From Myxococcales bacterium (GTDB lineage: Bacteria; Myxococcota_A; Polyangia; Polyangiales; Polyangiaceae): a stretch of DNA of 64,000 bases. Where the stretch lies: positions 1-64,000 of the forward strand of contig JADJCA010000009.1 of assembly GCA_016703425.1 (NCBI GenBank). Reading direction: 5' to 3'. The notes beneath the pieces were generated by a model. The model was given only the letters and a program-made list of their open reading frames with translations, was not told the DNA's origin and searched no databases. The position numbers and the translations under genes are program-made. Shown here piece by piece: positions 41,409-50,795 of the stretch (within the stretch, counting starts at the first letter, position 1; each line of letters begins with the position of its first letter).

Positions 41409-41993
41409 TCAGTCGTCGCTGCCGCAGTTGGTGAAGCCGAAGAAGAGGACCTCGTGGTTCTCGGTGTCGTAGACGCCCATCACCTCACCCATCGTGTTGT
41501 TGCCCGAGGCGCCGCCGGACAGGACATCCATCTTGGGGTTCGCGAACACGCGCGAGAGCGTCGACGAGAGGCGCCCGATGGCGGCGGGCGACGGATCGCC
41601 GCCGTAGTCTTCGACGGCCACGTCGCGGAGCGTCGCTTGCACGCGGCCTGCGCCGGTGTTGCGACCGATGTCGATGGACTCGTCGAAGAAGCCGCACATG
41701 TAGCGGTGCATGACCTCCTTGATGCGCTTCTCGCGCGCACCCGGGTCGGTGGCCTCGGCGCCCGGCTTGTTGAATCGATAGACGCCGAGGTACTCGTTTT
41801 CGAGGCCGTTGGCGGCGCCGTAGAATGCCGCGAGGTCGGGATCGCTCGGTGCCGCGAGACTCGTGAAGCGGGCTCGGCGGAGCTCGTCGGCGGAGCTGTC
41901 TTCACCGCCCACGGGATCGGCGCTTGCGGCGCAGCCGGTGGCGAGAGCGGCGAGGACGGCGAGGACGAGAACCGAACGAGGTGATGAAATCAT
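41409..41993 (-). CDS. Predicted lipoprotein, function unknown
   Basis: A 194-residue protein with lipoprotein signal MISSPRSVLVLAVLAALATGC (Cys21) and a Ser/Asp-rich linker (ADPVGGEDSSADELRRAR). The mature part is helical then beta: HRYMCGFFDESIDIGRN, LSSTLSRVFANPKMDVLSGG, and an end NHEVLFFGFTNCGSDD. The two Cys may form one disulfide. The LRRARFTSL segment after the linker is seen in many myxobacterial lipoproteins as a post-signal stretch. No family name can be given. ATG 41993 fits the signal peptide; the frame is open to 42065. Confidence 0.72.
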   Translation of the reverse strand: MISSPRSVLVLAVLAALATGCAASADPVGGEDSSADELRRARFTSLAAPSDPDLAAFYGAANGLENEYLGVYRFNKPGAEATDPGAREKRIKEVMHRYMCGFFDESIDIGRNTGAGRVQATLRDVAVEDYGGDPSPAAIGRLSSTLSRVFANPKMDVLSGGASGNNTMGEVMGVYDTENHEVLFFGFTNCGSDD

Positions 41994-42144
41994 TAGATTT
42001 ATCTGCTCCTGGCCAGGCGATGTGCGGCGAGGTCGGATAAGTAGCATCCAGTAGGCACCGCGCAAGGCGGCGGCTCCCTTTGGGCCGCAAATGGATGGCC
42101 GCCAATCGCGGACGGCGTGCTGGCGCCCGGCGTACCCTCACGCG

Positions 42145-42825
42145 ATGACGTTCTCTGGGTTTGCGGACACGAACGCCAAGTTCTTTCGTGCCCTCGCCAA
42201 GCATCAAGACCGCGCGTGGTTTCAGGCGCACAAGACCGAGTTCGAAGAAGGATGGAACGCCCCCATGAAGGCGCTCTTGGACGAGCTTAGGGATCTCGTG
42301 GACGGCGCCTTTCCACACACCGACCTCGGCGCTCCCAAGGTCTTTCGCATCTTCCGCGACGTTCGATTCTCGAAGGACAAGTCGCCCTACAAGACGCACG
42401 TCGGCGGGTTCCTCCCGCTGCAACGGACGGCCAAGGCTACCGAGGTGCCCATCGCGCTGTACCTCCACGCCGGCCTGCCCGAGTGTTTTGCCGCCGCCGG
42501 TCACTACATGATGGATGGCCCGGCGCTCACGCGGTTTCGCGAGGCCGTCGCCGACGACAAGCGCGGCAAAGAGCTCGTCCGCCTCCTCGCGATGCTCGAG
42601 AAGAAGAAGTTCAAGGTCGACTCCCGCGAGCTCACCAAGCGCGTGCCCAAGGGCTACGACCCCGAGCACCCGCGCGCCGAGCACCTGAAGCGAAAGGGAC
42701 TCACGGTGACGTTTCCCTCGTTGCCCAAGGAGCTCTTGGTCTCGCGCAAGCTCGTGCCCTGGCTCGCGGGCCACGCGAAGACGGCGGCGCCGCTCGTGGA
42801 GTGGCTCGCGTTCGCGACAGCGTGA
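42145..42825 (+). CDS. DUF2461 (TIGR02453) family protein
   Basis: A 226-residue protein matching the DUF2461 family over its full length: FADTNAKFFRALAKHQDRAW, then KVFRIFRDVRFSKDKSPYKT (the highly conserved RI-RD-RFSKDK-PYK block), then YLHAGLPECFAAAGHYMMDG and FREAVADDKRG. Members are widespread in bacteria and fungi and have no settled biochemical role. ATG 42145 gives the usual start MTFSGFADTN. It is followed by the toxin-like gene at 42852 with no clear relation. Confidence 0.9.
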   Translation: MTFSGFADTNAKFFRALAKHQDRAWFQAHKTEFEEGWNAPMKALLDELRDLVDGAFPHTDLGAPKVFRIFRDVRFSKDKSPYKTHVGGFLPLQRTAKATEVPIALYLHAGLPECFAAAGHYMMDGPALTRFREAVADDKRGKELVRLLAMLEKKKFKVDSRELTKRVPKGYDPEHPRAEHLKRKGLTVTFPSLPKELLVSRKLVPWLAGHAKTAAPLVEWLAFATA

Positions 42826-42851
42826 CGGCCAGCGACGCAGAGGCAGGCGCC

Positions 42852-43950
42852 ATGCTCTCGTCGATCGTAGGTCGGCGACGAACAAGTCCGGCAACTTGTC
42901 GCAGCGATGCTGGCCGCGAGCACGGCCGAGAACTCCGGGTCTTGCGTGGCCTCGGGGCATCTCCGCGGAAGGCACGCGCGGTGCAATTCGCCTCCGACAT
43001 GGCGAATCCGGCGATGGCACCCCTCCCCGGCGATCCGCGTTGGGATGCGATGCGGGGGCCTGTGCTCCGCGCCTTCGAAGCCGAGGCGGCGCGTCTCCGC
43101 GGTGAGATGGATCGACTCCTGGGCTTCGGTGATGAGGCTGGCGCGCAGCGCCTCGAGAACGAGCTCTTGATGCTCGAGATCGACAAGAAGGCGATGTGGC
43201 CACCGCACCTGAGCGACACGGGAGAGTTCGAGCCGGGCGACGTGCGCGAGTACCTTCGCGAGCTGGGCGGCCAGAGCGCGGGAGCACCGAGCTTCGACGA
43301 TCTGACGCCGAGCCAACAGCGAGAGGCCATCCTCGCGAACGCGTCGAAGTACCTCACGGAGCGCGGCGAGGCGTTGGCGCAGCGCGCAGGCCAAGCGGCC
43401 CTAAACGGCCGCGGCGGAGATGCATTCGGTCAGCTCCTCGCGATGGGCCTTGGTGGCATGGTGCCATGGGCGCGGAGCCCCCGTTCGTCGCGAGGACGAC
43501 GAGACAAGGGATGTTCGACGTGCCATCCGCCCGTCAACTCGGAGCCGCACGTGACGCTCTACCGAGGCATCCAGGTGAGGCGCGGTGAACCGGTGCAAGG
43601 AACGTTTCGAAACGAAAACGGCGGTCAGATGGGCAGCACGAGCCCCGGCGACGCGATCGCCTACGGCATCAATCCCAGGGGCGGCGGCAGCCGGAGCGGA
43701 CGAGTTGGTCCTCATTCGCGTGCGCGTGCCGGCTTCAAAGCTGCGCGACGGCTTTGGCGCGCCCTACGGCCAGAGCCCTGACACGCACTGGATCATTTCC
43801 CACGACGTCAACATTCGCGAGCTGCCCGGCTACCGCGAGATTCGCGTGCGGCTCGATCGCGTAGCGGGCCCGCCACAACGGGGCAACAACGACCGCGTAC
43901 CAATAGAGGCTGCCGTTGATCATTGGACCAAGGAGCTTGGCAAGCCCTGA
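42852..43950 (+). CDS. ADP-ribosyltransferase-like toxin protein, frameshifted near 43680
   Basis: A gene of about 365 codons whose C-terminal 140 residues look like an ADP-ribosyltransferase of the R-S-E class: VTLYRGIQVRRGE (Arg strand), GQMGSTSPGDAIAYGI (STS motif), and, after a frame change in the run near 43674-43684, ELVLIRVRVPASKL and a terminal ELPGYREIRVRL with the candidate catalytic Glu. The upstream part is helical (FEAEAARLRGEMDRLLGFGD, LTPSQQREAILANASKYLTE). Start is uncertain: ATG 42852 or ATG 42999. There is no secretion signal or immunity gene directly beside it, so it may be a detached toxin module of a larger polymorphic toxin. Target unknown. Confidence 0.6.
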
Positions 43951-44007
43951 CGCGGCGCGCCGCTCAAGGCCCGGCGCCGGGTTCGCGACGTTCAGAAACC
44001 TTCGCCG

Positions 44008-44614
44008 CTAGGGCTCGGCGAGAAACGCTGCGGCGATGAAGCGCTCGTCGCCGCGAATGGGCTCGAACACCTTGAGCGTTTGGAACGCGTGCACGAGCGC
44101 CCCGATACCCGGCGCCTCAGCCTTCGCCGCCGAGCGCACCACCCCGAGCGCGGCCTCGTGATCGCCCAGCTCGATCAGCGCGGCAATGGCGTTGAGGCGA
44201 ACCTCTTGCGACGCCGCCAGATGAGGCGCCGCTCTCGCCAGGTAGCGGCGCGCGCGCGCTTCGTCGACGCCGAGGTGCGTGTTGGCGTCGATGACCGTCC
44301 AGAGGGCGAGCGCATGGACCTCGGGTTCTTGCGGGCCGTCGACCAGCGCATCGAGGAGCGTGATGGCGTCTTTTGCGCCCCGCCTTGGGCCAAGCTCGCC
44401 AGGGTCCGAGCTGCTCAACAAAACGCTGACGGACCTCGCCCGCCAGCGACGCGAGCAGCTGAAGTCGTTCGTCATGAGAGAGCGCGAGCAGCGTGCTTGC
44501 GTGCGTCGGCTCCGTCTCGTCGAAGGCGGCGCAGGCTTCGGCGCCGTTCGCGGCGCGAAGCGAAGTCACGGACGTCCAGGGGCTATGGCTCGTGGTGGCA
44601 TCGTCTGCGTTCAC
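44008..44614 (-). CDS. HEAT-like helical repeat protein, frameshifted near 44400
   Basis: A protein of about 200 residues formed by two frames. The first, from GTG 44614, reads VNADDATTSHSPWTSVTSLR and THASTLLALSHDERLQLLAS. After a shift near 44400 the second continues KDAITLLDALVDGPQEPEVH, LAASQEVRLNAIAALIELGD and DHEAALGVVRSAAKAEAPG to the stop at 44008. The two-helix periodicity suggests ARM/HEAT repeats. No catalytic motif is present. It is divergent from the DUF1592 gene; the 261-base gap 44615-44875 holds no clear gene. Confidence 0.6.
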
Positions 44615-44875
44615 GTCGCGACTATATCCGACCGATCGGCCCACCGCTCCGAACGGGAGTCCTAAGTGATTCTCTTGGGCGCGCTTGGGCGTTTCGGTGC
44701 GTGGCGGGCGGCCGTCGACGCGAGGCCGCATGACCCTGTGGCGCGTCGTCTTCACACGGCCACCCGGAGCGGAAAGTTTCTCGTCAGGCTGGTATCCGAA
44801 CGGGTGGTCCCCCGGCTTTCGCGGCGGGTGGAGGACGGCATAGGGCGTGCGAGAGCCCCCGTCGAGGTGCTCCGC

Positions 44876-46548
44876 ATGGGACCGAACGGACTGCTCTCGC
44901 TCACGTTGCTCGTCGCGGCCGGCGCCGCCTGCACCGGCGTCATCGGCGGCGACGACGAGCAGCCCGGTGCCGGGGGCGGGGGTGCCGCAGGCGCAGCGGC
45001 GGCCGCGAGCGCGACCGACATCGACCCGACGTCGGTCTACCTTCGTCGCCTCAACGCGCGCGAGTACCAGCAGACGGTCGCCGATGTCTTTGGCGAGACC
45101 GCCGATCTCTCCAAGGAGTTCCCGCCGGAGAGCGCGCTCGACGGCTACGACAACAACGTGCTCGCGCTCCCCGCGAGCGGTCCACTCGTGGAGGCCTACG
45201 CGAACCTCGCGACGCAAGTCGCCAAGGGGGTGCTCACGTCGCCAACGCGTCGCGCGAAGATCCTCGGGTGTGAGCCTCGCGGCGCGACGCGGGCGAGCTG
45301 CCTCGACTCCATTCTCACGACCCTTGGTCGCCGCGTCTTTCGACGACCGCTGACCACCGAAGAGCGGACCGACCTGCTCGCGCTCGCGAACGCGGCCGCG
45401 AGTGATCCAGACCAAGACGCGCCGGCGCAGCTTCTGCTCGAAGGGCTTCTTCAGTCGAGCAACTTTCTCTATCGCGTCGAGGTCGGTGAACCGCTCGCCG
45501 ACAAGCCCGGCCGCTCGCGGCTTACCGGCTACGAAGTCGCCTCGCGACTCTCCTACTTCCTCTGGGGCAGCGCGCCCGATGACGCGCTGCTCGACGCGGC
45601 CGGCAAGAGCGAGCTCGACACTTCCGCCGGGGTCGAGAAGTCCGCGCGAGCCATGCTCGGTGACGCGCGCGCCAAGAAGGCCGTTTCGAACTTTCAACAG
45701 CAGTGGCTCGGGCTCGGCCGCCTGGGGAGCGTCTCCCGAAGCGCGACGTACTTTCCGAAGTGGACCGCGACGCTGAAGACCTCCATGGCCGAAGAGACGC
45801 GGCTCTTGTTGGAGGACTTCACCTTCCGAGACGGCACGGCGTTCCTCGATCTCTTGACGGCGAAGTACTCGTTTGTGAACAGCGAGCTCGCGGCGCACTA
45901 CGGCCTGCCCGCCCCCAGCGGCAACGGTTTCTCGAAGGTCAACTTCAGCGCCACCGATCCCCGCGCCGGAGTGCTGACGCACGCGAGCCTTCTGACGGCG
46001 TACTCGCAGAGCGAGACGCTCTCGCCGATCCTTCGCGGCAAGTTCATTCGTGACGTGTTCACGTGCGAACATCCGCCGCCGCCGCCACCGGGGGTTGCGC
46101 CCATCAACGAGGCCACGCCGACGAGCGTCCGCGAGAAGCTGGAGCAGCACCGTACGAACCCAGCCTGTGCCGGTTGTCACAACGCGATGGACCCGGTCGG
46201 TTTTGGTTTTGAGCGCTACGACACCGTCGGCGCGTACCGGACCGCCGATTGGCTGGGCCGTCCCCTCAGCGGACAGGAAGCCTCGAAGGTTTCCCGAACC
46301 CGGGCTTCGTGGGGCCCGAGGAGCTCGCGACGCGGCTTCGCGAGTCACCGAAGGTCTCCGCCTGCGTGATTCAGAACGTCGTGCGCTTCGCCATGGGCCG
46401 GAGCATCGCCCCAACCGACGCGCCGCTCGTCGCGGCCCAAGACGAAGCCTTCCGGAAGAACAACCTCGACTTTCGCTCGATGCTAGTCGCTTTCGTTTCG
46501 AGCGAGGCGTTCCGAACCTTCAAGACCACACCCGCGGGAGGCCAGTGA
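44876..46548 (+). CDS. DUF1592 domain protein (DUF1587/1592/1588/1585), frameshifted near 46265
   Basis: A secreted protein of about 555 residues with lipoprotein-like signal MGPNGLLSLTLLVAAGAAC (Cys19) and a Gly/Ala linker. The planctomycete/myxobacterial domain series is present: DUF1587 (VYLRRLNAREYQQTVADVFG), DUF1592 (LTGYEVASRLSYFLWGSAPD, LLTAKYSFVNSELAAHYGLP), DUF1588 (SETLSPILRGKFIRDVFTCE with a CAGCH haem-c-type motif). In a second frame comes DUF1585 (ELATRLRESPKVSACVIQNV). The frame is lost near 46265. The TGA (46546-46548) overlaps the ATG of the DUF1552 gene by one base. The pair is conserved in Myxococcota and Planctomycetes; its reaction is not known. Confidence 0.85.
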
Positions 46549-47927
46549 TGTCGACGTTCCGACTGAATCGACGTGCCATGTTGCGTGGCCTCGGCGCGGG
46601 CATCGCGCTGCCCATGCTCGACGCGATGCTCGACAGCCGCGGCCTCTTGCACGGAACGGCGCTCGCCGCGCCGACGCCGCCTCCCGTGCGCCTCTTCACG
46701 TTCTTCTTTCCCATGGGATGGGGCAACCTGAACCCGCTCGGAAACTTCATGAACATCGTGAACACCGGGCCCCTCGCTCCCTACAAGAACGAGATGTGCT
46801 TGCTCACGGGGCTCAGTCGTCTCGGGCAGCTCCAGGACGACACCAGCGGCGAGGAGGGGGACGCCCATGCACAAGGACACTGTACCTTTGCCACCGGTTA
46901 CGGTCGCGCCCCCGTCGGCGCCGGCGGTCCAACCGTTGATCAAGCTGCGGCGCAGGCGCTCGGCGGAACAACCGCGTATCGCTCACTGGTACTGCGCATC
47001 GGTGGTGAGAAGGACAAACGGGCTCGCTTCAACAACATCTCGTGGAGTGCACGCTCGACCCCGGTGCCCTACGAGAATGATCCCGTTCGCCTCTTTCAGC
47101 GCATCTTCGGCTCGTTCACGCCGTCCGCCGCCGGAGGTTCGCCAACGCCTGCGCCGGCGCTGCCCGACTATCGGAAGAACATCCTCGACTACGTGCGCGC
47201 CGACACGAAGCGGCTGCAGGCTCGGTTGGGCCAGTCGGACCGTGCCCGACTCGACCAGCACCTGACGGCCATCGCCGAGCTTCAGCAGCAGATCAACGTG
47301 CTAGCTCAGGGACCCTCGCCGGCCCAGACGCCCGGCTGCCAAAAGCCGGGTACCCCGTCGGCCGCGCTGCCAGAGCTGTCGAACGAGCGCGCCCAAGCCC
47401 TCCTGTCGATCTTGTCGCTGGCGCTTCAGTGCGATCTCACCCGCTACGGCTCCATGGCGTTGGCCACGAGGACCGATCAGCGTGAATACCCCTGGATCGG
47501 CGTCGGCGGCGCCGGCCCGCCCCCGGACAACGAGGTGGGTCACCACGGAATTTCCCACGACACGAGCGCGGCGGGCGAAGCCAAGATCACCAAGATGGTG
47601 GTCGATCAGTGCGAGCAGTTCGCGTTCTTCCTCAAGCTGCTCAAGGCGGCCCCGGAGGGCGCCGGCTCGGTGCTCGACAACTCGCTCATCTTCTTCACGA
47701 GCGAACACAAGACGAGCGCCCACGACAACGTGGGGGCCGAGCAGGCGTGGCAGAACAACAACTTCGCGATCCTCGCGGGGCGCGCCGGCGGCAAGCTCAC
47801 AACGGGTCGCACGGTGAACGCGAACGGCGCTCCCTACGGGAACACCTTCGTCAGCATGCTCAACATGGCCGGCGTCCCGACCTCGTCGTTCGGACCGCAC
47901 GCACCGGGCGCAATTCCGGGCCTCTGA
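46548..47927 (+). CDS. DUF1552 domain protein with Tat-like signal
   Basis: A 459-residue protein starting at ATG 46548, which overlaps the upstream stop as TGATG. The N-terminus LNRRAMLRGLGAGIALPMLD contains a twin-arginine motif (RRAMLRG) and hydrophobic core. DUF1552 follows, with conserved segments VRLFTFFFPMGWGNLNPLG, YRKNILDYVRADTKRLQAR and DNSLIFFTSEHKTSAHD. Export by Tat implies folding or cofactor loading in the cytoplasm. DUF1552 belongs to the alkaline-phosphatase/sulfatase-like group by some models. It works presumably with the DUF1592 partner at the envelope. Confidence 0.9.
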   Translation: MSTFRLNRRAMLRGLGAGIALPMLDAMLDSRGLLHGTALAAPTPPPVRLFTFFFPMGWGNLNPLGNFMNIVNTGPLAPYKNEMCLLTGLSRLGQLQDDTSGEEGDAHAQGHCTFATGYGRAPVGAGGPTVDQAAAQALGGTTAYRSLVLRIGGEKDKRARFNNISWSARSTPVPYENDPVRLFQRIFGSFTPSAAGGSPTPAPALPDYRKNILDYVRADTKRLQARLGQSDRARLDQHLTAIAELQQQINVLAQGPSPAQTPGCQKPGTPSAALPELSNERAQALLSILSLALQCDLTRYGSMALATRTDQREYPWIGVGGAGPPPDNEVGHHGISHDTSAAGEAKITKMVVDQCEQFAFFLKLLKAAPEGAGSVLDNSLIFFTSEHKTSAHDNVGAEQAWQNNNFAILAGRAGGKLTTGRTVNANGAPYGNTFVSMLNMAGVPTSSFGPHAPGAIPGL

Positions 47928-47953
47928 GCGACCGACCACGCATCGATCGACGG

Positions 47954-47981
47954 AGCCCGAACGCCTTGCGGCGCCCGGGCT
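47954..47981 (+). terminator. Candidate hairpin between convergent genes
   Basis: AGCCCG (47954-47959) pairs with CGGGCT (47976-47981), and inside it CGCC (47962-47965) pairs with GGCG (47970-47973) around a TTGC loop. It lies between the convergent DUF1552 and lipoprotein genes. Only a weak T-rich stretch follows, so it is a low-confidence terminator. Confidence 0.4.
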
Positions 47982-48009
47982 TGCGTCCCGACTTTCTTCC
48001 GACTGCGCC

Positions 48010-48766
48010 TTACTGCAGACGGAGCGTCTTGCAGGCTGCGAGGGCCGCATCGGCCTTCTCTTGCGTGTCGACGCTGGCGGAGCATTCGTAGGCCTTCTTG
48101 CCGAACTCGCGGCGCGTCCGGACCCAGTAGTTGGTGCCGAGGCTGCCGGTGTTCTCGAAGGGTGAGCCAGTAGCCATTCGCTTCCGTCTCGCCCTTGACG
48201 TTCTTCGGCTTGAACATCTTCGCCTCGCTCTTGGCAGCGGCGAGCGTCTTGGGGACCGAGCGGCCGGCTTCGCCGACGTTCAGACCGCCGACCGACGCGC
48301 CGAGGATCATCTGCGAGTTCTTGTCGATGCCGTCGCTGACGCTGATCTCGCCAGGAACGTCGAGCGCGACGCCGATCTTCTCGAGCTTCGTGGCGGCGGC
48401 GGGGCCCGCGGCCTTCTTGGCCGACTGCTCCATCGCGGCGCCGAGAATGACGGCGAACAGCTTCTCCTTGTCGGCCTTGTCGGTGACGCAGGCATCAAGG
48501 TCCTTCTCCGACTTCGCGTCGCCGATGCACGTGCGCGCCTTCTCCGAGAGCGCGTCGCAGGCGGTCTGGTAGACCTTTTTGTCGGCGTCGCCCTTCTTGT
48601 TGAGGCTCGTGAGCCGATCGGCGCAGGCGCTGCCGCCAGTCGCAGCGCCCGTTACCGTGGCGGTGCCGGTGGAGGTGCCTTCACTCTTGCCGCAGCCGAT
48701 GGCGGCGAGCCCGAGGACGGTGAGGGCGCTGAAGGTGGCTACAACGGTGGCGTGACGCTTTTCCAT
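48010..48766 (-). CDS. Predicted lipoprotein, frameshifted near 48165
   Basis: A protein of about 250 residues with lipoprotein signal ending LAAIGC (Cys25, start ATG 48766 with AGGAG upstream) and a Thr/Gly linker. The mature part is helical with several Cys: GDADKKVYQTACDALSEKAR, CIGDAKSEKDLDACVTDKAD. After LTLRE the starting frame becomes meaningless; in a second frame NTGSLGTNYWVRTRREFGKK and ECSASVDTQEKADAALAACK lead to a stop at 48010. The shift lies near 48165. Paired Cys in both parts suggest disulfides in the periplasm. No family recognised. Confidence 0.68.
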
Positions 48767-49074
48767 GAGAGGGGCTCCTGTTTCACGCCGCGGAGGCGTA
48801 TGTGCCATCGACCTACGGAGTTCCGACTAGCGCCCTTCCCCGCCGCGAGCGGCGTTTGTCGATGCCAACTCGCAAATGACTGTTCGCGGGAGAGCAGCGC
48901 AGGCGCGGTGTATCACCCCTGTCTCGCTCGACTGTATCGTCCTCGGGCGGGTGTATCGCGAGCGCGCGCGACGAAACACGGGCATTTTCTCGACAGATCA
49001 GCGACGCGTCCGTTGGCACCGCTCTCGCAATCAACCCACCACGCGCAACACCGCGCGGCGGAAGGAAGATCGAG
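48767..49074. other. 308-base divergent intergenic region
   Basis: It separates the minus-strand lipoprotein from the cytolysin-like gene and must carry both promoters. No open frame with coding character, hairpin or clear -35/-10 pair was found. A short motif GTGTATC occurs twice (near 48910 and 48950), which could be an operator but is too short to judge. Confidence 0.4.
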
Positions 49075-50706
49075 ATGAGGACCTGCATGAAGCTCGCGGC
49101 ACTGTCGACCCTGGCCCTGGTGATCGCATGCGGAGGCGAGAGCCCGTCGCTCGACGCGCCGACGAGCGCCGGTCCGGCGGATGGCGTCGTGGCAAGCGGA
49201 GGGTCCACGACGCCGGAAGGTCTCGGACCCCAAGGTCCCGGCGTGACTTCACAGGCGCCGAACCGTGACGGCATCAACTCGCTCGTCGCCGGCGCCGGGC
49301 ATCTGACGACCGACAAGACCGCCGATCCGGACCCGATCGCGAAGGGTCCGTCGGAGACGCTGCAGGTGCCCGGCGAAGGCGGCACGACCTACAGCTGCAC
49401 GTACACCGACTACAGCCTGACGAAGGTCCCCGAGAAGTTCGTGGCGCTCAACCCCAACGCCGACGTGCTTTGGCCCGGCTCGCTGGTGCAAGGCAAGTCG
49501 ATGGCCGGCGGCATCCTCGACCCGATCCCAGTGAAACGCGCCCCCGGCACCATCACGCTCACGCTCGCCTCCGGCGGCGGCGGACCGTTCTTCAAGAAGA
49601 TGGAGGAGCCGTCGCTCTCGGCGGCCATGCAGGCGCAGAACGAAATACTTGCAAGCTACACCGGCGCCACACCGGCCAAATTCTCCTACAGCTTCCAGTC
49701 CATCTATTCGTCGGAGCAGCTCGCGGTAGCCGTCGACGCCAACGTGAAGGGCACCAACTGGAGCGCGTCCGCGGCGCTCTCCGTCGACAAGAGCGACGAG
49801 AAGAGCCGCTTCCTCATCCAGTTTTCGCAGGAGTACTTCACCATGGCGTTCGACCCGCCGCAGGGCGCCGCCGGCGTCTTCGCGCCAGACGTGACCTCAA
49901 AGGACCTCGAGCCTTACGCGGCCGCCGGCAACCCGCCGGTCTACGTCTCGGGCGTGACCTACGGGCGCATCTTCTACATCTTGTTCGAGTCGTCGGCGTC
50001 GCAGCTCTCCCTCGAGGCTGCCGTGAAGGGCTCGTACAGCGGTCCGTCAGTCAGCGCCGACGCGGCGGCCTCGGCCTCTTGGAAGAAGCTCATCAACGAA
50101 TCGACGGTCAAGGCCTACGGGCTCGGCGGCAACGCCGAGATGGCCATCGGCGCCGTCACCGGCGGCAGCCAGTTCGAAAAGATCGCCACGTTCCTGACGA
50201 GCGGTGCCAACTTCAGCACGCAGAACCCAGGCGTCCCGATCTCGTACACGATTCGTCACCTCACCGACGCGTCGCAGGTTCGCCTCGCCCTCACCACCGA
50301 ATACACGGCCAAGAACTGCACGCCCATGACGACCGGCTGCGATGGCGTGCTCGGGTCCGGCAAGGTCGCCGACAAGTGCGGCGTCTGCGGCGGCAACGGC
50401 ACGAGCTGCGACGCGTGCCCCGCGGGCACCGTGAAGAAGACGGCCGGCAATGGCGCGTACGTCAACTTCAACGTGGGCGCGGCGAGCCACGGCGCGCGCG
50501 TCGCGTTTCCCGACGGCAACTACTACGGCTACGGCAACTACAAGTGCAACCGCATCCTGTGGGGCAACATCACGCTCGTTTGCAGCGACGGCAACTGGGT
50601 CTACGACGGCAACCAGGGCTTCAACTCCGACAGCTGGTGCACCGCCGACAAGAACCAGAGCTGGAGCGACAACACGAACTCCATCTCAGCCGGCTGGAAG
50701 CCCTGA
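49075..50706 (+). CDS. Cholesterol-dependent-cytolysin-like lipoprotein with Cys-rich C-terminus
   Basis: A 543-residue protein with lipoprotein signal MRTCMKLAALSTLALVIAC (Cys19). Residues about 85-425 match domains 1-3 of thiol-activated (cholesterol-dependent) cytolysins: NPNADVLWPGSLVQGKSM and PIPVKRAPGTITLTLASG (the early core), FLIQFSQEYFTMAFDPPQG, GVFAPDVTSKDLEPYAAAGN, and VSGVTYGRIFYILFESSAS. Domain 4 with the Trp-rich undecapeptide is missing. Instead there is a Cys-rich segment (ADKCGVCGGNGTSCDAC, like thrombospondin/EGF-type repeats) and an aromatic, Asn-rich end domain (GNYYGYGNYKCNRILWGN). In classic toxins domain 4 binds sterol, so this protein should bind another target. It is a single gene followed by a clear terminator. 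Confidence 0.8.
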   Translation: MRTCMKLAALSTLALVIACGGESPSLDAPTSAGPADGVVASGGSTTPEGLGPQGPGVTSQAPNRDGINSLVAGAGHLTTDKTADPDPIAKGPSETLQVPGEGGTTYSCTYTDYSLTKVPEKFVALNPNADVLWPGSLVQGKSMAGGILDPIPVKRAPGTITLTLASGGGGPFFKKMEEPSLSAAMQAQNEILASYTGATPAKFSYSFQSIYSSEQLAVAVDANVKGTNWSASAALSVDKSDEKSRFLIQFSQEYFTMAFDPPQGAAGVFAPDVTSKDLEPYAAAGNPPVYVSGVTYGRIFYILFESSASQLSLEAAVKGSYSGPSVSADAAASASWKKLINESTVKAYGLGGNAEMAIGAVTGGSQFEKIATFLTSGANFSTQNPGVPISYTIRHLTDASQVRLALTTEYTAKNCTPMTTGCDGVLGSGKVADKCGVCGGNGTSCDACPAGTVKKTAGNGAYVNFNVGAASHGARVAFPDGNYYGYGNYKCNRILWGNITLVCSDGNWVYDGNQGFNSDSWCTADKNQSWSDNTNSISAGWKP

Positions 50707-50735
50707 TCGCGGCAGACCCAGGGAGACCATGAACG

Positions 50736-50782
50736 CGAAGCGCCCCTCTCGAGCGAGACGGGCGCTTCGGCGCTTTTGTTTT
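50736..50782 (+). terminator. Rho-independent terminator after the cytolysin-like gene
   Basis: Ten bases at 50736-50745 pair perfectly with 50760-50769, with an extra TCTC/GAGA stem (50747-50750 with 50755-50758) around a GAGC loop. A T-rich tract TTTTGTTTT (50774-50782) follows. It lies in the 89-base gap between convergent genes and is oriented for the plus-strand gene. Confidence 0.85.
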
Positions 50783-50795
50783 GGCGCCTCGCGCG

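Noticed and set aside
41902..43287. 461-codon minus-strand frame over DUF2461 and the toxin gene
   Set aside because: Arg-rich, low-quality composition, opposite a strongly conserved DUF2461 protein.
43970..43981. 12-base perfect palindrome CCCGGCGCCGGG between convergent genes
   Set aside because: No loop for a hairpin and no T tract; such palindromes are expected in DNA of this GC content.
44117..46414. 765-codon minus-strand frame opposite DUF1592
   Set aside because: Shadow frame; only its end from GTG 44614 is the N-terminal part of the HEAT-like gene. Nothing protein-like is seen upstream.
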